A DNA stretch of 49,322 nucleotides from an uncultured Bacilli bacterium. GTDB lineage: Bacteria > Bacillota_I > Bacilli_A > RF39 > UBA660. Below the pieces are notes generated by a model that was not told where the DNA came from, did not search any database, and was given only the letters and a program-made list of their open reading frames with translations. The translations under genes were made by a program, and so were the position numbers. The DNA is taken from positions 1 through 49,322 of the forward strand of contig CANQST010000005.1 of NCBI GenBank assembly GCA_947626595.1, in the 5' to 3' direction. This document shows, in pieces, positions 25,178 through 33,339 of the stretch; position 1 is the stretch's first letter, and each line of letters starts with the position of its first letter.

Positions 25178-25951
25178 ATGAGTATTTTTAAAGAATTATA
25201 TAATTATCGAGAATTATTAAAAACTAATATAAAGAAAGAAATAAGAGGGAAGTATAAAGGTTCATGGCTAGGTGTATTATGGACATTTCTAAATCCTTTG
25301 TTAATGCTTGCTGTCTACGCATTTGTCTTTCCTTATATCTTAAGAGTTAATGTTGAAAACTATACTATATTTATGATAGTTGCTTTAATTCCATGGAATT
25401 TCTTTACTGTTGCTATTCAATCAGGTGCCGGATGTGTTGTTGCCAATGGTAATATTTTAAAGAAAGTTTATTTTCCAAGAGAAATAATTCCTATATCAAT
25501 AACGACAAGTCAATTAGTTAATTTCTTAATTACTTGTATAATTATGTTTGTATTTATATTATTTAGTGGCGTAGGTTTTTCAATTCACCTATTATTACTT
25601 CCACTACTTATTTTAATACAATATATTATTACATTAGCATTTACTTTTATCTTATCAGCGATAACAGTATTTGTTCACGATGTTGACCACTTTGTTAGTG
25701 TAGCTCTAACCCTAGGTTTTTACGCAACACCTATTGTTTACCAAGCTAGCATGTTACCAGCAAGATTTCAATGGGCAATGAAAGTAAATCCAATGGCTCA
25801 ACTAGTTGAAGCTTATAGAGCTATCCTTTATTATCATAAATGTCCTGATTGGACTACTTTACTTATCTGGGGCTTACTAAGTATAGTCCTATTAGTAGTA
25901 GGTTATATTATATTTAAAAAATTAGAAAAATCTTTTGTTGAAGAATTATAA
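25178..25951 (+). CDS. Polysaccharide/teichoic-acid ABC exporter, permease (Wzm/TagG-like)
   Basis: 257 residues, ABC-2 type, six membrane segments. The family-typical start GSWLGVLWTFLNPLLML and KKVYFPREIIP are present. Partner of the ATPase immediately upstream. A terminator follows directly. Confidence 0.93.
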   Translation: MSIFKELYNYRELLKTNIKKEIRGKYKGSWLGVLWTFLNPLLMLAVYAFVFPYILRVNVENYTIFMIVALIPWNFFTVAIQSGAGCVVANGNILKKVYFPREIIPISITTSQLVNFLITCIIMFVFILFSGVGFSIHLLLLPLLILIQYIITLAFTFILSAITVFVHDVDHFVSVALTLGFYATPIVYQASMLPARFQWAMKVNPMAQLVEAYRAILYYHKCPDWTTLLIWGLLSIVLLVVGYIIFKKLEKSFVEEL

Positions 25952-25990
25952 AACTGCCAACGAAATTCGTTGACAGTTTATTTGTTATTT
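25951..25990 (+). terminator. Terminator after the ABC exporter genes
   Basis: AAACTG-CAACGA and TCGTTG-CAGTTT arms with single mismatched bases, followed by a T-rich tail. Confidence 0.8.
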
Positions 25991-26250
25991 TTATTTTATT
26001 AATTTGACAAGTGTTTCGGTAAACATACTATCACTATCAATATCTCTAGAATTTGAATAAAACAAATTGCTTATAGAGATATCATAGGTGATATAAAACA
26101 TCTTCTTCTTTTTATTTTACGGTCTAGTAGTTGTTCCTTAAAATCTTTGTATACATTAATTTTAACAGAAGTAAGACTTGACCTTCTTTGACTTCTTTCT
26201 TTATACTTACAGACATTATTATTTTTTGAATTGGTATAAAGATTTTGTTC
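25991..26250 (-). pseudogene. Possible decayed coding remnant
   Basis: This 260-bp stretch has no intact gene. On the minus strand three protein-like segments lie in different frames: an open run directly after the acyltransferase stop containing KINVYKDFKEQLLDRKIK, and a second frame containing SNLFYSNSRDIDSDSMFTET that ends at a TAA at 25991-25993. Composition looks coding but the frames are broken at least once. No family recognised; a non-coding spacer is the alternative. Confidence 0.3.
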
Positions 26251-27381
26251 TTAAGCTCTTATTTCAAAAATTCTATGTAAATAATTAATAAAATCATTAT
26301 ACTTTTTATCAACAGTTTTAATCTTAAATAAAAGTTTAACTATTAGTTGTCTTAAATATTCAATAATTAAACAAATAATAAAGATAATTAGAGCCCAACA
26401 AATAGCTTTTAAAATAATAGCTTTTCCATAAACTGTAGTATCAGCATAAATACCAATCCATTTATAAATATTATCTTGGACATATTTCATTTCATGAATT
26501 AAATATACACCTAATGTTAAAGAACTTATCTTATTTATAAATTTGCTTTTAAAGCTAAAGGTGCCAAAGAATAAAAATATTGATAATGATTGAAACAAAG
26601 TTATAGGATTATTATAATTTAACTTATAACTACCTAGACATGAGCCAATATAGCTTAAAATATTGCTTTCTAAACCATTTAAGTATGTAGAAGAAATATT
26701 CATAAATACATTAATAATCCAAAAAACAAAGAAAGAAACAAAGTATAATAATCTTTTTTGTGATAAATTTATATTAGTAAATAAGTTTTCTTGTAGATTG
26801 TATTTTCTAATATAGGCTCCAAAAAAGTATAAACAAACTTGAAAAGTTAAAGTAGTACCACCTTCTGCATAGAATAAATTAGCTGTTAAAAAGGGGAATA
26901 TTGAAAATGATAGTAATAATACAATTAATAATCTTTTATAAAATTTTCTATCCATTTTTTCAATTAATAAATTAAAAAAAGGGCTAAGTAAATAAACAAT
27001 TATATAGCATTTAATATACCAATATTCACTTATACTAAAAAAACTAGTTCTTACTAAATAATCAATGTTAGTATACTCTACTAATCCAGTAAATTTAAAA
27101 ATAGAATTTATTAGAATATTATAAAACCATATTTGAAAGATTAATGACACTAACTTTCTTAATTTAAATTTTGACTTTGATTGGTAATAGCCAGTTATTA
27201 ATAAAAATGAATTAACATGGACAATTATAAATAGTTTAATAGCATTAAAAACTAAATTAGTAACTCCTGTTGTATTTTCTAATAAATAGCTATGTTGAAT
27301 TACGTGCCATAACACAATAAAAAACATTGATACTATTCTTAATAGCTCATAATTTGACTCTCGTTCCATTCTCTTTAACAT
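26251..27381 (-). CDS. Acyltransferase 3 family membrane protein
   Basis: About 376 residues with ten or so membrane segments. Family motif NYELLRIVSMFFIVLWHV with the conserved histidine near the N-terminus, as in O-acetyltransferases and Wzy-like acyltransferases. ATG 27381 is chosen since AGGATGG lies 8 bases upstream; ATG 27393 is also open but has no ribosome binding site. It is a separate unit from the heptose genes, with its own extended -10. Confidence 0.83.
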   Translation of the reverse strand: MLKRMERESNYELLRIVSMFFIVLWHVIQHSYLLENTTGVTNLVFNAIKLFIIVHVNSFLLITGYYQSKSKFKLRKLVSLIFQIWFYNILINSIFKFTGLVEYTNIDYLVRTSFFSISEYWYIKCYIIVYLLSPFFNLLIEKMDRKFYKRLLIVLLLSFSIFPFLTANLFYAEGGTTLTFQVCLYFFGAYIRKYNLQENLFTNINLSQKRLLYFVSFFVFWIINVFMNISSTYLNGLESNILSYIGSCLGSYKLNYNNPITLFQSLSIFLFFGTFSFKSKFINKISSLTLGVYLIHEMKYVQDNIYKWIGIYADTTVYGKAIILKAICWALIIFIICLIIEYLRQLIVKLLFKIKTVDKKYNDFINYLHRIFEIRA

Positions 27382-27402
27382 CCGAACCACCATCCTAAAT
27401 TG

Positions 27403-27411
27403 ATTATATCA
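27403..27411 (-). promoter_or_regulatory. Extended -10 promoter of the acyltransferase gene
   Basis: Minus strand TGATATAAT, with only about seven bases between it and AGGATGG. Confidence 0.55.
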
Positions 27412-27437
27412 TAACAGCAAAAAAAAAGACATAGTAA

Positions 27438-27965
27438 TTATATCTTTTCTTCATTTTCTTCATTTATAATGTAGTTAGCAGCATCTAATAAATTGTGTTT
27501 AGATATATATTTATCAGATTGTTCGCCTAATAGAATTCCTTTGATATTCGTTTCTTCACAAATTGCTAGATCTCTTATTTTATCACCAATAGCATATGAA
27601 TTTTCTATATCAACATTATGCTTTTTTATAGCATCATAAAAAAGCTTTAGTTTTGGTTTACGACATGAACAGTTATCTTTGCTGATATGAGGGCAATAAA
27701 ATATATCTAGAATTTTAACTCCTGATTTTCTAAGTTCTTCTAACATATAATTAGTAAAATCATTATATTGTTCAAGTGTGAAATAGCCTCGACCAATACC
27801 TGATTGATTAGTAATAATAATAAACTTATACCCATATGTCATTAATTTTTGTAAGCCCTCAATAGTTCCTTCTATAAATTTTAATTTTTCTTTTTGATAT
27901 ACATACCCAAAGTCATAATTGATGGTACCATCTCTATCTAAAAATATAACCTTATTTTTTTTCAT
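27438..27965 (-). CDS. gmhB: D-glycero-D-manno-heptose 1,7-bisphosphate phosphatase
   Basis: HAD phosphatase that removes the C7 phosphate in heptose activation. FLDRDGTIN carries the nucleophile Asp, TNQSGIGRG the second motif, CPHISKDNCSCRKPK the Cys/His zinc loop typical of GmhB, and GDKIRDL the last motif. 175 residues, normal for the family. It starts within the end of hldE (14-base overlap at ATG 27965; GTG 27971 is an alternative), so the two are coupled. Confidence 0.92.
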   Translation of the reverse strand: MKKNKVIFLDRDGTINYDFGYVYQKEKLKFIEGTIEGLQKLMTYGYKFIIITNQSGIGRGYFTLEQYNDFTNYMLEELRKSGVKILDIFYCPHISKDNCSCRKPKLKLFYDAIKKHNVDIENSYAIGDKIRDLAICEETNIKGILLGEQSDKYISKHNLLDAANYIINEENEEKI

Positions 27966-29400
27966 ATACACTTAAAATTTTTTCAATAATTTTCGTAGTT
28001 GATCTATCTTGATGTAATTTTATAAATTCTAGTTTTCCTCCATATGATTTTATTAATGACTCTTCGGGTATATTTTTATCTTTCCAGTCTTCACCTTTTA
28101 CACATATATCTGGTTGAATTAAGCTAATCAAATTACTTGGATTTTTATCTTCCATTAAAATAACATAATCTACTACTTCTAATGATGCAACCATATCAAT
28201 TCTATCTTCTTCTGATATTATAGGTCTTAAATCTCCTTTATTTTCTTTTACAGATAAATCACTATTAACAGCTACTACTAAAATATCACCAAATTTCTTC
28301 GCTTGCTTAAATGATGATAAATGACCAACATGAAGCATATCAAAGCAACCATTTGTAAATACTATTTTTTTACCTTTACTTTTTAAATCATTGATAACAT
28401 ATTTAGCAGTAATAGGCTTTAACAATTTAAAATCAGTGTTACATTCTATAGCAGATATTAATTCATCTAAAGTTAAGGTACTTGTACCAAACTTTGATAT
28501 TACTATAGATGCCGCAATATTGGCCAAGATACATATCTCATCAATTTTTAATTCAGTAGATATTAAAACTGCAATAATAGCCGCTACGGTGTCACCGGCT
28601 CCTGAGACATCAATTACTTCTTTAGCTTTAGCAGGAAAATCTTTTTTGTTACTACCATTTATTAGACTTATTCCATTTTCTGACCTAGTAATAATTAAAT
28701 ACTTTAAACCTAAATCTCTTTTTAATTTTAAGCCACAATCTAGAATATCTTTTTCAGTATCTAAGCTTGAGCTAGATACTTCACTTAATTCTTTCATGTT
28801 AGGAGTACATAAGGTTGCTCCTTCATATTTACAATAATCCTTTCCTTTTGGATCAACTATAACAGGAATATTTCTTTTCTTAGCTTCTTTAATGAGCAAT
28901 TGACTAAATTTCTTAGTAACAGCTCCTTTAGCATAATCAGAAATAATAATGGAATTTATATCAGATAGTATTTCATTAATATATTTTTCAACATAGTCAT
29001 AATAATCTTTAGGTAAAGGTTCTTTCCTTTCTTCATCAAGTCGAGCGAATTGTTGTTTTTTAGAGACAATTCTTGTTTTAATAATGGTTTTTAGTTCTTT
29101 ATATTTCTTAAAGAATTTTATATCTACTCTTTGATTAGTAAAATAATTAAATATTATATCACCAGCATAATCGTCACCTACACAGCCGATAGCTCTAACA
29201 GTTGTTCCTAGAGAAATCAAGTTATTAATGACATTTCCAGCTCCACCTAATTTTATTTGCTCTTGGTCTACTTCAATAACAGGAATTGGGGCTTCAGGAG
29301 ATATTCTATTAACGTTGCCAATAATGTATTTGTCAACCATATAATCGCCAAAAACAAGGACTTTTTTATGAGTTATTTCTTGTAATTTTTCTATGTTCAT
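27952..29400 (-). CDS. hldE: Bifunctional heptose 7-phosphate kinase / heptose 1-phosphate adenylyltransferase
   Basis: 482 residues. An N-terminal PfkB-type kinase (about 1-310; GGAGNVINNL and the catalytic DVSGAGDT) phosphorylates heptose 7-phosphate at C1. The C-terminal nucleotidyltransferase (about 330-480; TNGCFDMLHVGH and RSTTKII) makes ADP-heptose. Both halves look complete. ATG 29400 is chosen for its GGAGG, although the frame is open further upstream. It overlaps the heptosyltransferase end by 35 bases. No epimerase (HldD) gene is in the window, so the expected product is ADP-D-glycero-D-manno-heptose. Confidence 0.93.
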   Translation of the reverse strand: MNIEKLQEITHKKVLVFGDYMVDKYIIGNVNRISPEAPIPVIEVDQEQIKLGGAGNVINNLISLGTTVRAIGCVGDDYAGDIIFNYFTNQRVDIKFFKKYKELKTIIKTRIVSKKQQFARLDEERKEPLPKDYYDYVEKYINEILSDINSIIISDYAKGAVTKKFSQLLIKEAKKRNIPVIVDPKGKDYCKYEGATLCTPNMKELSEVSSSSLDTEKDILDCGLKLKRDLGLKYLIITRSENGISLINGSNKKDFPAKAKEVIDVSGAGDTVAAIIAVLISTELKIDEICILANIAASIVISKFGTSTLTLDELISAIECNTDFKLLKPITAKYVINDLKSKGKKIVFTNGCFDMLHVGHLSSFKQAKKFGDILVVAVNSDLSVKENKGDLRPIISEEDRIDMVASLEVVDYVILMEDKNPSNLISLIQPDICVKGEDWKDKNIPEESLIKSYGGKLEFIKLHQDRSTTKIIEKILSVYEKK

Positions 29401-30625
29401 TTGTACCTCCATAATTTTCTTCAATTAAATGTTCAATTTTTTGCCATGCATAATCAACTGTTATTTCATTTAAACATGGCCAAATCTTATCATTTTTTTG
29501 GAGAAATTTACATCTATTATTACAGTTTTTGCATTTCTTATTTTTAGCAACAATGCAAGGCTTTCTATATTTATCGCTACCTTTAAAATGATACAAGACA
29601 TATCTTTCATATGTATAGGCTCCCGAAATGATTGCTACAGGAACTTCTTCGATTACAGCAATGTGATATGCACTTGTATCATTTGTAACAACTAACTTTG
29701 CATTTTTTATGACATCTATATAGTCATTTAATGAAGTCTTGCATACAAAATCTTCATATGGTATATCTAATTTACTTTTAAATTCATCAATAGCTTCTTT
29801 ATCAGCATCAGTACCTACTAGTACTAATTTAAATTTAGTTTTTTCATATATTTTATGGGCTATTTCTACGTATCTATCGATTGGCCATCTTTTTAAACTG
29901 GTACTGGCACATGGAAAAACAATAAAATATTCTTTAGGTAATTTTAATTTTGTAGGAGTTGTTTTTAGTTTTTCTAAACTAGGAATTATATTTACTTTTT
30001 TATCAGTCAAGCCATTAATAAAGCTATTATAATATTCAATTAAAGATAAATTTGGTTCAGTAATTTGAATTATTTTATTATAAATTTTATTTATCTTTTT
30101 CATACTACAATGTAGTTCTACATTGATATCTCTTAAGCCTATTTTTTCTTTTCCCATAGCAGCTTTCATATATAAAATGTTAGTAGTCATTTCAAATATA
30201 CCGACTGGATCTAAAACTATATCATAATATTTATTGCGAATTGTCTTAAAATTCTTTATTCTTTCTTTTAGATTGACAGTTGCCTTGTTAAAATCTATAG
30301 GAATAATTTTGTCATAGGTATCATCTTTTTCATATAATTTATCTATGCCTTTCTGACATATTAAGGTTATTTCATAATTACTTTTAGGGTAGATTTTTCT
30401 TAAATGGATAGCAGAACATCTCCATATTACCCCATCACCAAAGACTAAATTATATATTACTAAGACTTTCTTTTTCTTTTCTTGTCTATATACTGGTTTT
30501 TTTATAAAAAATAAAATAATACTATCAACATAGTACATTATTGCTTTTAGTCGTCTAAGAAATATATTTTTATTAGACATTCCTAAGGCTTTTGTAAAAT
30601 TACTATTTAAATAATTATAACTCAT
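29366..30625 (-). CDS. GT9 heptosyltransferase-like glycosyltransferase
   Basis: 419 residues of the family 9 (WaaC/WaaF/ADP-heptose:LPS heptosyltransferase) type. The N-terminal half contains VFGDGVIWRCSAIHLRKIYP, the C-terminal half FPCASTSLKRWP and VTNDTSAYHIA with the nucleotide-sugar motifs. A Cys-rich C-terminal patch (CKNCNNRC) may bind metal. It lies in the heptose operon, so ADP-heptose is the likely donor. The acceptor is unknown; LPS is not expected here. Start ATG 30625 follows GGGAGGT. Confidence 0.85.
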   Translation of the reverse strand: MSYNYLNSNFTKALGMSNKNIFLRRLKAIMYYVDSIILFFIKKPVYRQEKKKKVLVIYNLVFGDGVIWRCSAIHLRKIYPKSNYEITLICQKGIDKLYEKDDTYDKIIPIDFNKATVNLKERIKNFKTIRNKYYDIVLDPVGIFEMTTNILYMKAAMGKEKIGLRDINVELHCSMKKINKIYNKIIQITEPNLSLIEYYNSFINGLTDKKVNIIPSLEKLKTTPTKLKLPKEYFIVFPCASTSLKRWPIDRYVEIAHKIYEKTKFKLVLVGTDADKEAIDEFKSKLDIPYEDFVCKTSLNDYIDVIKNAKLVVTNDTSAYHIAVIEEVPVAIISGAYTYERYVLYHFKGSDKYRKPCIVAKNKKCKNCNNRCKFLQKNDKIWPCLNEITVDYAWQKIEHLIEENYGGTNEHRKITRNNS

Positions 30626-30651
30626 ACATGTACCTCCCTAATAGATAAGTT

Positions 30652-31236
30652 TTAATCATTATAATAACTTTTTAATTCTTTTTCAACAAATTCACATATT
30701 AGATGATATGACATTAAGTGATGTTCCTGAACTCTAGCAGTTTCTTTATAAGATAGATTTAAGCAAATATCACTTAGTTCTTTAATCTGACCACCATCTT
30801 TACCAGTTAGAGATATAATAGTAAGACCTTTTTCTTTAGCAGTTTTTATAGCTTCAATAATATTTTTAGAATTACCACTAGTAGAAATTCCTATAAAAAT
30901 ATCATTTTTATTTCCTAATCCTTCTATTTGTCTAGCAAAAATATAGTCATATCCATAGTCATTACCAATAGATGTTATAATAGAAGTATCTGTTGTTAAG
31001 GCAATGGCAGGGTATCCCTTTCTTTCGAGAACAAATCTACCAATTATTTCAGCTGCAAAGTGTTGGGCATCAGCGGCTGAACCTCCATTACCAGCAATTA
31101 ATATTTTTCCCCCATTTTTTATGCATTTCACAATACTTTCACTTATTTTGATAAGTGTTTCTATATAATCTCCTTTTTTCAAATTATTTAAATTATTTAT
31201 TTGTTCATCTATTACATTATTAATTCTATCTTTCAT
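30652..31236 (-). CDS. gmhA: Sedoheptulose 7-phosphate isomerase
   Basis: 194-residue SIS-fold isomerase, first step from sedoheptulose 7-phosphate to D-glycero-D-manno-heptose 7-phosphate. Motifs [16 protein letters not shown] and [11 protein letters not shown] are diagnostic, and the C-terminal [13 protein letters not shown] supplies active-site residues. First gene of the gmhA-GT9-hldE-gmhB operon. Confidence 0.94.
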   Translation of the reverse strand: MKDRINNVIDEQINNLNNLKKGDYIETLIKISESIVKCIKNGGKILIAGNGGSAADAQHFAAEIIGRFVLERKGYPAIALTTDTSIITSIGNDYGYDYIFARQIEGLGNKNDIFIGISTSGNSKNIIEAIKTAKEKGLTIISLTGKDGGQIKELSDICLNLSYKETARVQEHHLMSYHLICEFVEKELKSYYND

Positions 31237-31254
31237 AGTGCATCTCCTATATAA

Positions 31255-31283
31255 ATAATATCATATAGAATATTGTTTTTCAA
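31255..31283 (-). promoter_or_regulatory. Promoter of the heptose operon
   Basis: Minus strand TTGAAA (31278-31283), 17 bases, TATTAT (31255-31260). AGGAG follows immediately (31245-31249). Divergent from the plus-strand transferase operon. Confidence 0.6.
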
Positions 31284-31408
31284 TTAATAGAAAAAAATAT
31301 AATTAAATTTGTTAATTCTAAAAGTAAAAACCAATAGTTTATTATTTTGAAAATTAACATAATATACCAAATTTTAGTTTTTTACTTTTAATTGTATTGT
31401 AGCTATGG

Positions 31409-31414
31409 TATAAT
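31409..31414 (+). promoter_or_regulatory. Extended -10 ahead of the GT32 genes
   Basis: TGGTATAAT (TATAAT 31409-31414). The leader to ATG 31536 would be about 115 nt, unusually long for this window, and contains a CACAATATTATTTGTG inverted repeat (about 31466-31481). The remaining 31284-31400 is AT-rich with no gene visible. Confidence 0.5.
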
Positions 31415-31535
31415 TAGGTTATATGTAGAAGCATAGTAACATATTATATGTTTTATATTCGCTCCACAATATTATTTGTGTTGACATGAAAAAATTATAA
31501 ATAGGGGAAATAATCAAATTAATTAAGGAGAGTTT

Positions 31536-33326
31536 ATGAAAAAATATATTCACTATTGTTGGTTTGGAAACCAAAAGCTACCAAAACTTGCTGAGAATTG
31601 TATAAAAAGTTGGAAAAAATTTTTGCCAGATTATGAAATTATAGAGTGGAATGAAAGCAATGTTGATTTGAATGAATGTCCTTTTATAAAAGAAGCATAT
31701 GCAAATAAAAAATGGGCTTTTGTTGCGGATTATGTAAGAACTAAAGTCTTATATGAAATGGGTGGAATTTACTTTGATACGGATATGATGGTTACTAAAA
31801 ATATTGATTTTCTTTTTAATAATGAGACTTTTTTGGGTGTTGAAGACTCTGGTTTTATTGCGTGTGGTGTTTGGTATGAAAAACATGCTAAAAATTATTT
31901 GCCTTGTGAATTATTAAAATTTTATAGAAGCTTAGAGGGCTTTGATAAAGATAATACTCATTCTATCAGTATCCCTAGAATTATTACCGATTTATTAACA
32001 CCTATAGGATTTAACCCTAGTAAAGTAAATCATATACAAAGATTAGAAAATGATATATGTATATATCCACGTGATTACTTTTACCCTTATTCTTATAATA
32101 GAGATAATAATATTTTTACTGATAATACATGCATGATACATTATTATGATGCTAGTTGGGTATCAAAGTGGGAACAAAGGGAAAATAGAATATACAGAAA
32201 ATATGGCAAAGAGAAAGGCAATAAGATAATTCAAAGAAGAATAAAAAGAAATAATTTTATAAAGAAAATTATTAAATTTCCTCTTTATCCAGTTGTTTTG
32301 TATAGAAGAGAGAAATTAATTGATAAAAAAATAGAAGAGTTTAGAAAAAATTTTAAGAATATTTCTAATAAATATATTGTTTTACATAATCCAGAATGGA
32401 TGGGAATAACTTCTTCTACAAAAGAAATATTTAGTAGTACTTTACCTCTTGGAGAATTAAATAGTGATAAAGAAATAGACAGTATTGCTAATGTAATAGC
32501 AAGTTCAAATTTAAAATTGGTAATTTTTAGTGGCTTTACTAAGAAATGGAATTTGCTTGTAGAAAGAATTAATGAATTAAATTCTAATATAAATATAAAA
32601 GTTTTATGGCATGGAAGTAATGCTATGCATGTTGAAGACTACGATTGGGAAATATTTGATAATATTTTTAGATTGCTAAAAGAAAAGAAAATATACTCTA
32701 TTGGATTTGTTAAGAAAAGTATGTATGAACTTTATAAAGCAAAAGGATATAATGTGGAATTTGTAATGAATAATGTTAGTTTGACTGGTTTAGAAAAAGT
32801 GCAAAAAGCAAATGACAATGGTACTATTAAAATTGGTTTATATGCATCTGGTGATAGATGGGTAAAAAATTTTTATAATCAGTTAGCAGCAGCAAGTCTT
32901 ATTGATAATTGTGAGATAGATTGTATTCCTCTTTCAAATAAGGCTGTAGAGTTTTCCAAGTTATTAAATGTTAAGTTAAATGGACTTTCTAACTCTATAA
33001 ATAGAAATGATTTGATTAGAAGAATGGCTATGAATGATATAAATATTTATACCACATTTGTAGAGTGTGCTCCAATAATACCACTAGAAAGCCTTGAAAT
33101 GGGTGTTCCTTGTATAACTGGTAATAATCATCATTATTGGGAAAATACTGAATTAGAAAAATATTTGATAGTTGATAAAGTTGATAATCCTATTGAAATA
33201 AAAAAACAAATTGAACTTTGCATTAAAAATAAAGATAAAATTATAAAATTATACAAAGAGTGGAAAAGTGAATATGATAAACTTTCTTTAAAAAGTGTAA
33301 ATGATTTTATAAAAGTAGAAGATTAG
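31536..33326 (+). CDS. GT32-type glycosyltransferase with a second GT-like domain
   Basis: 596 residues. The N-terminal about 240 residues are a capsular GT32/OCH1-like transferase (IHYCWFGNQKLP, KKWAFVADYVRTKVLYEMGG, then IYFDTDMM with DxD). After a basic linker, residues about 275-596 look like a GT-B type C-terminal module (VLWHGSNAMH, GLYASGDRWVKN, PLESLEMGVPCI). One protein may add two sugars. Good AAGGAG upstream. Base use is poorer in GCC and CTA codons than in dnaE, suggesting transfer. Confidence 0.83.
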   Translation: MKKYIHYCWFGNQKLPKLAENCIKSWKKFLPDYEIIEWNESNVDLNECPFIKEAYANKKWAFVADYVRTKVLYEMGGIYFDTDMMVTKNIDFLFNNETFLGVEDSGFIACGVWYEKHAKNYLPCELLKFYRSLEGFDKDNTHSISIPRIITDLLTPIGFNPSKVNHIQRLENDICIYPRDYFYPYSYNRDNNIFTDNTCMIHYYDASWVSKWEQRENRIYRKYGKEKGNKIIQRRIKRNNFIKKIIKFPLYPVVLYRREKLIDKKIEEFRKNFKNISNKYIVLHNPEWMGITSSTKEIFSSTLPLGELNSDKEIDSIANVIASSNLKLVIFSGFTKKWNLLVERINELNSNINIKVLWHGSNAMHVEDYDWEIFDNIFRLLKEKKIYSIGFVKKSMYELYKAKGYNVEFVMNNVSLTGLEKVQKANDNGTIKIGLYASGDRWVKNFYNQLAAASLIDNCEIDCIPLSNKAVEFSKLLNVKLNGLSNSINRNDLIRRMAMNDINIYTTFVECAPIIPLESLEMGVPCITGNNHHYWENTELEKYLIVDKVDNPIEIKKQIELCIKNKDKIIKLYKEWKSEYDKLSLKSVNDFIKVED

Positions 33327-33339
33327 GGGGATGATAGTA

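Noticed and set aside
28391..28837. 148-codon plus-strand frame
   Set aside because: Lies antisense inside hldE with no ribosome binding site or recognisable domain; hldE has clear family motifs.
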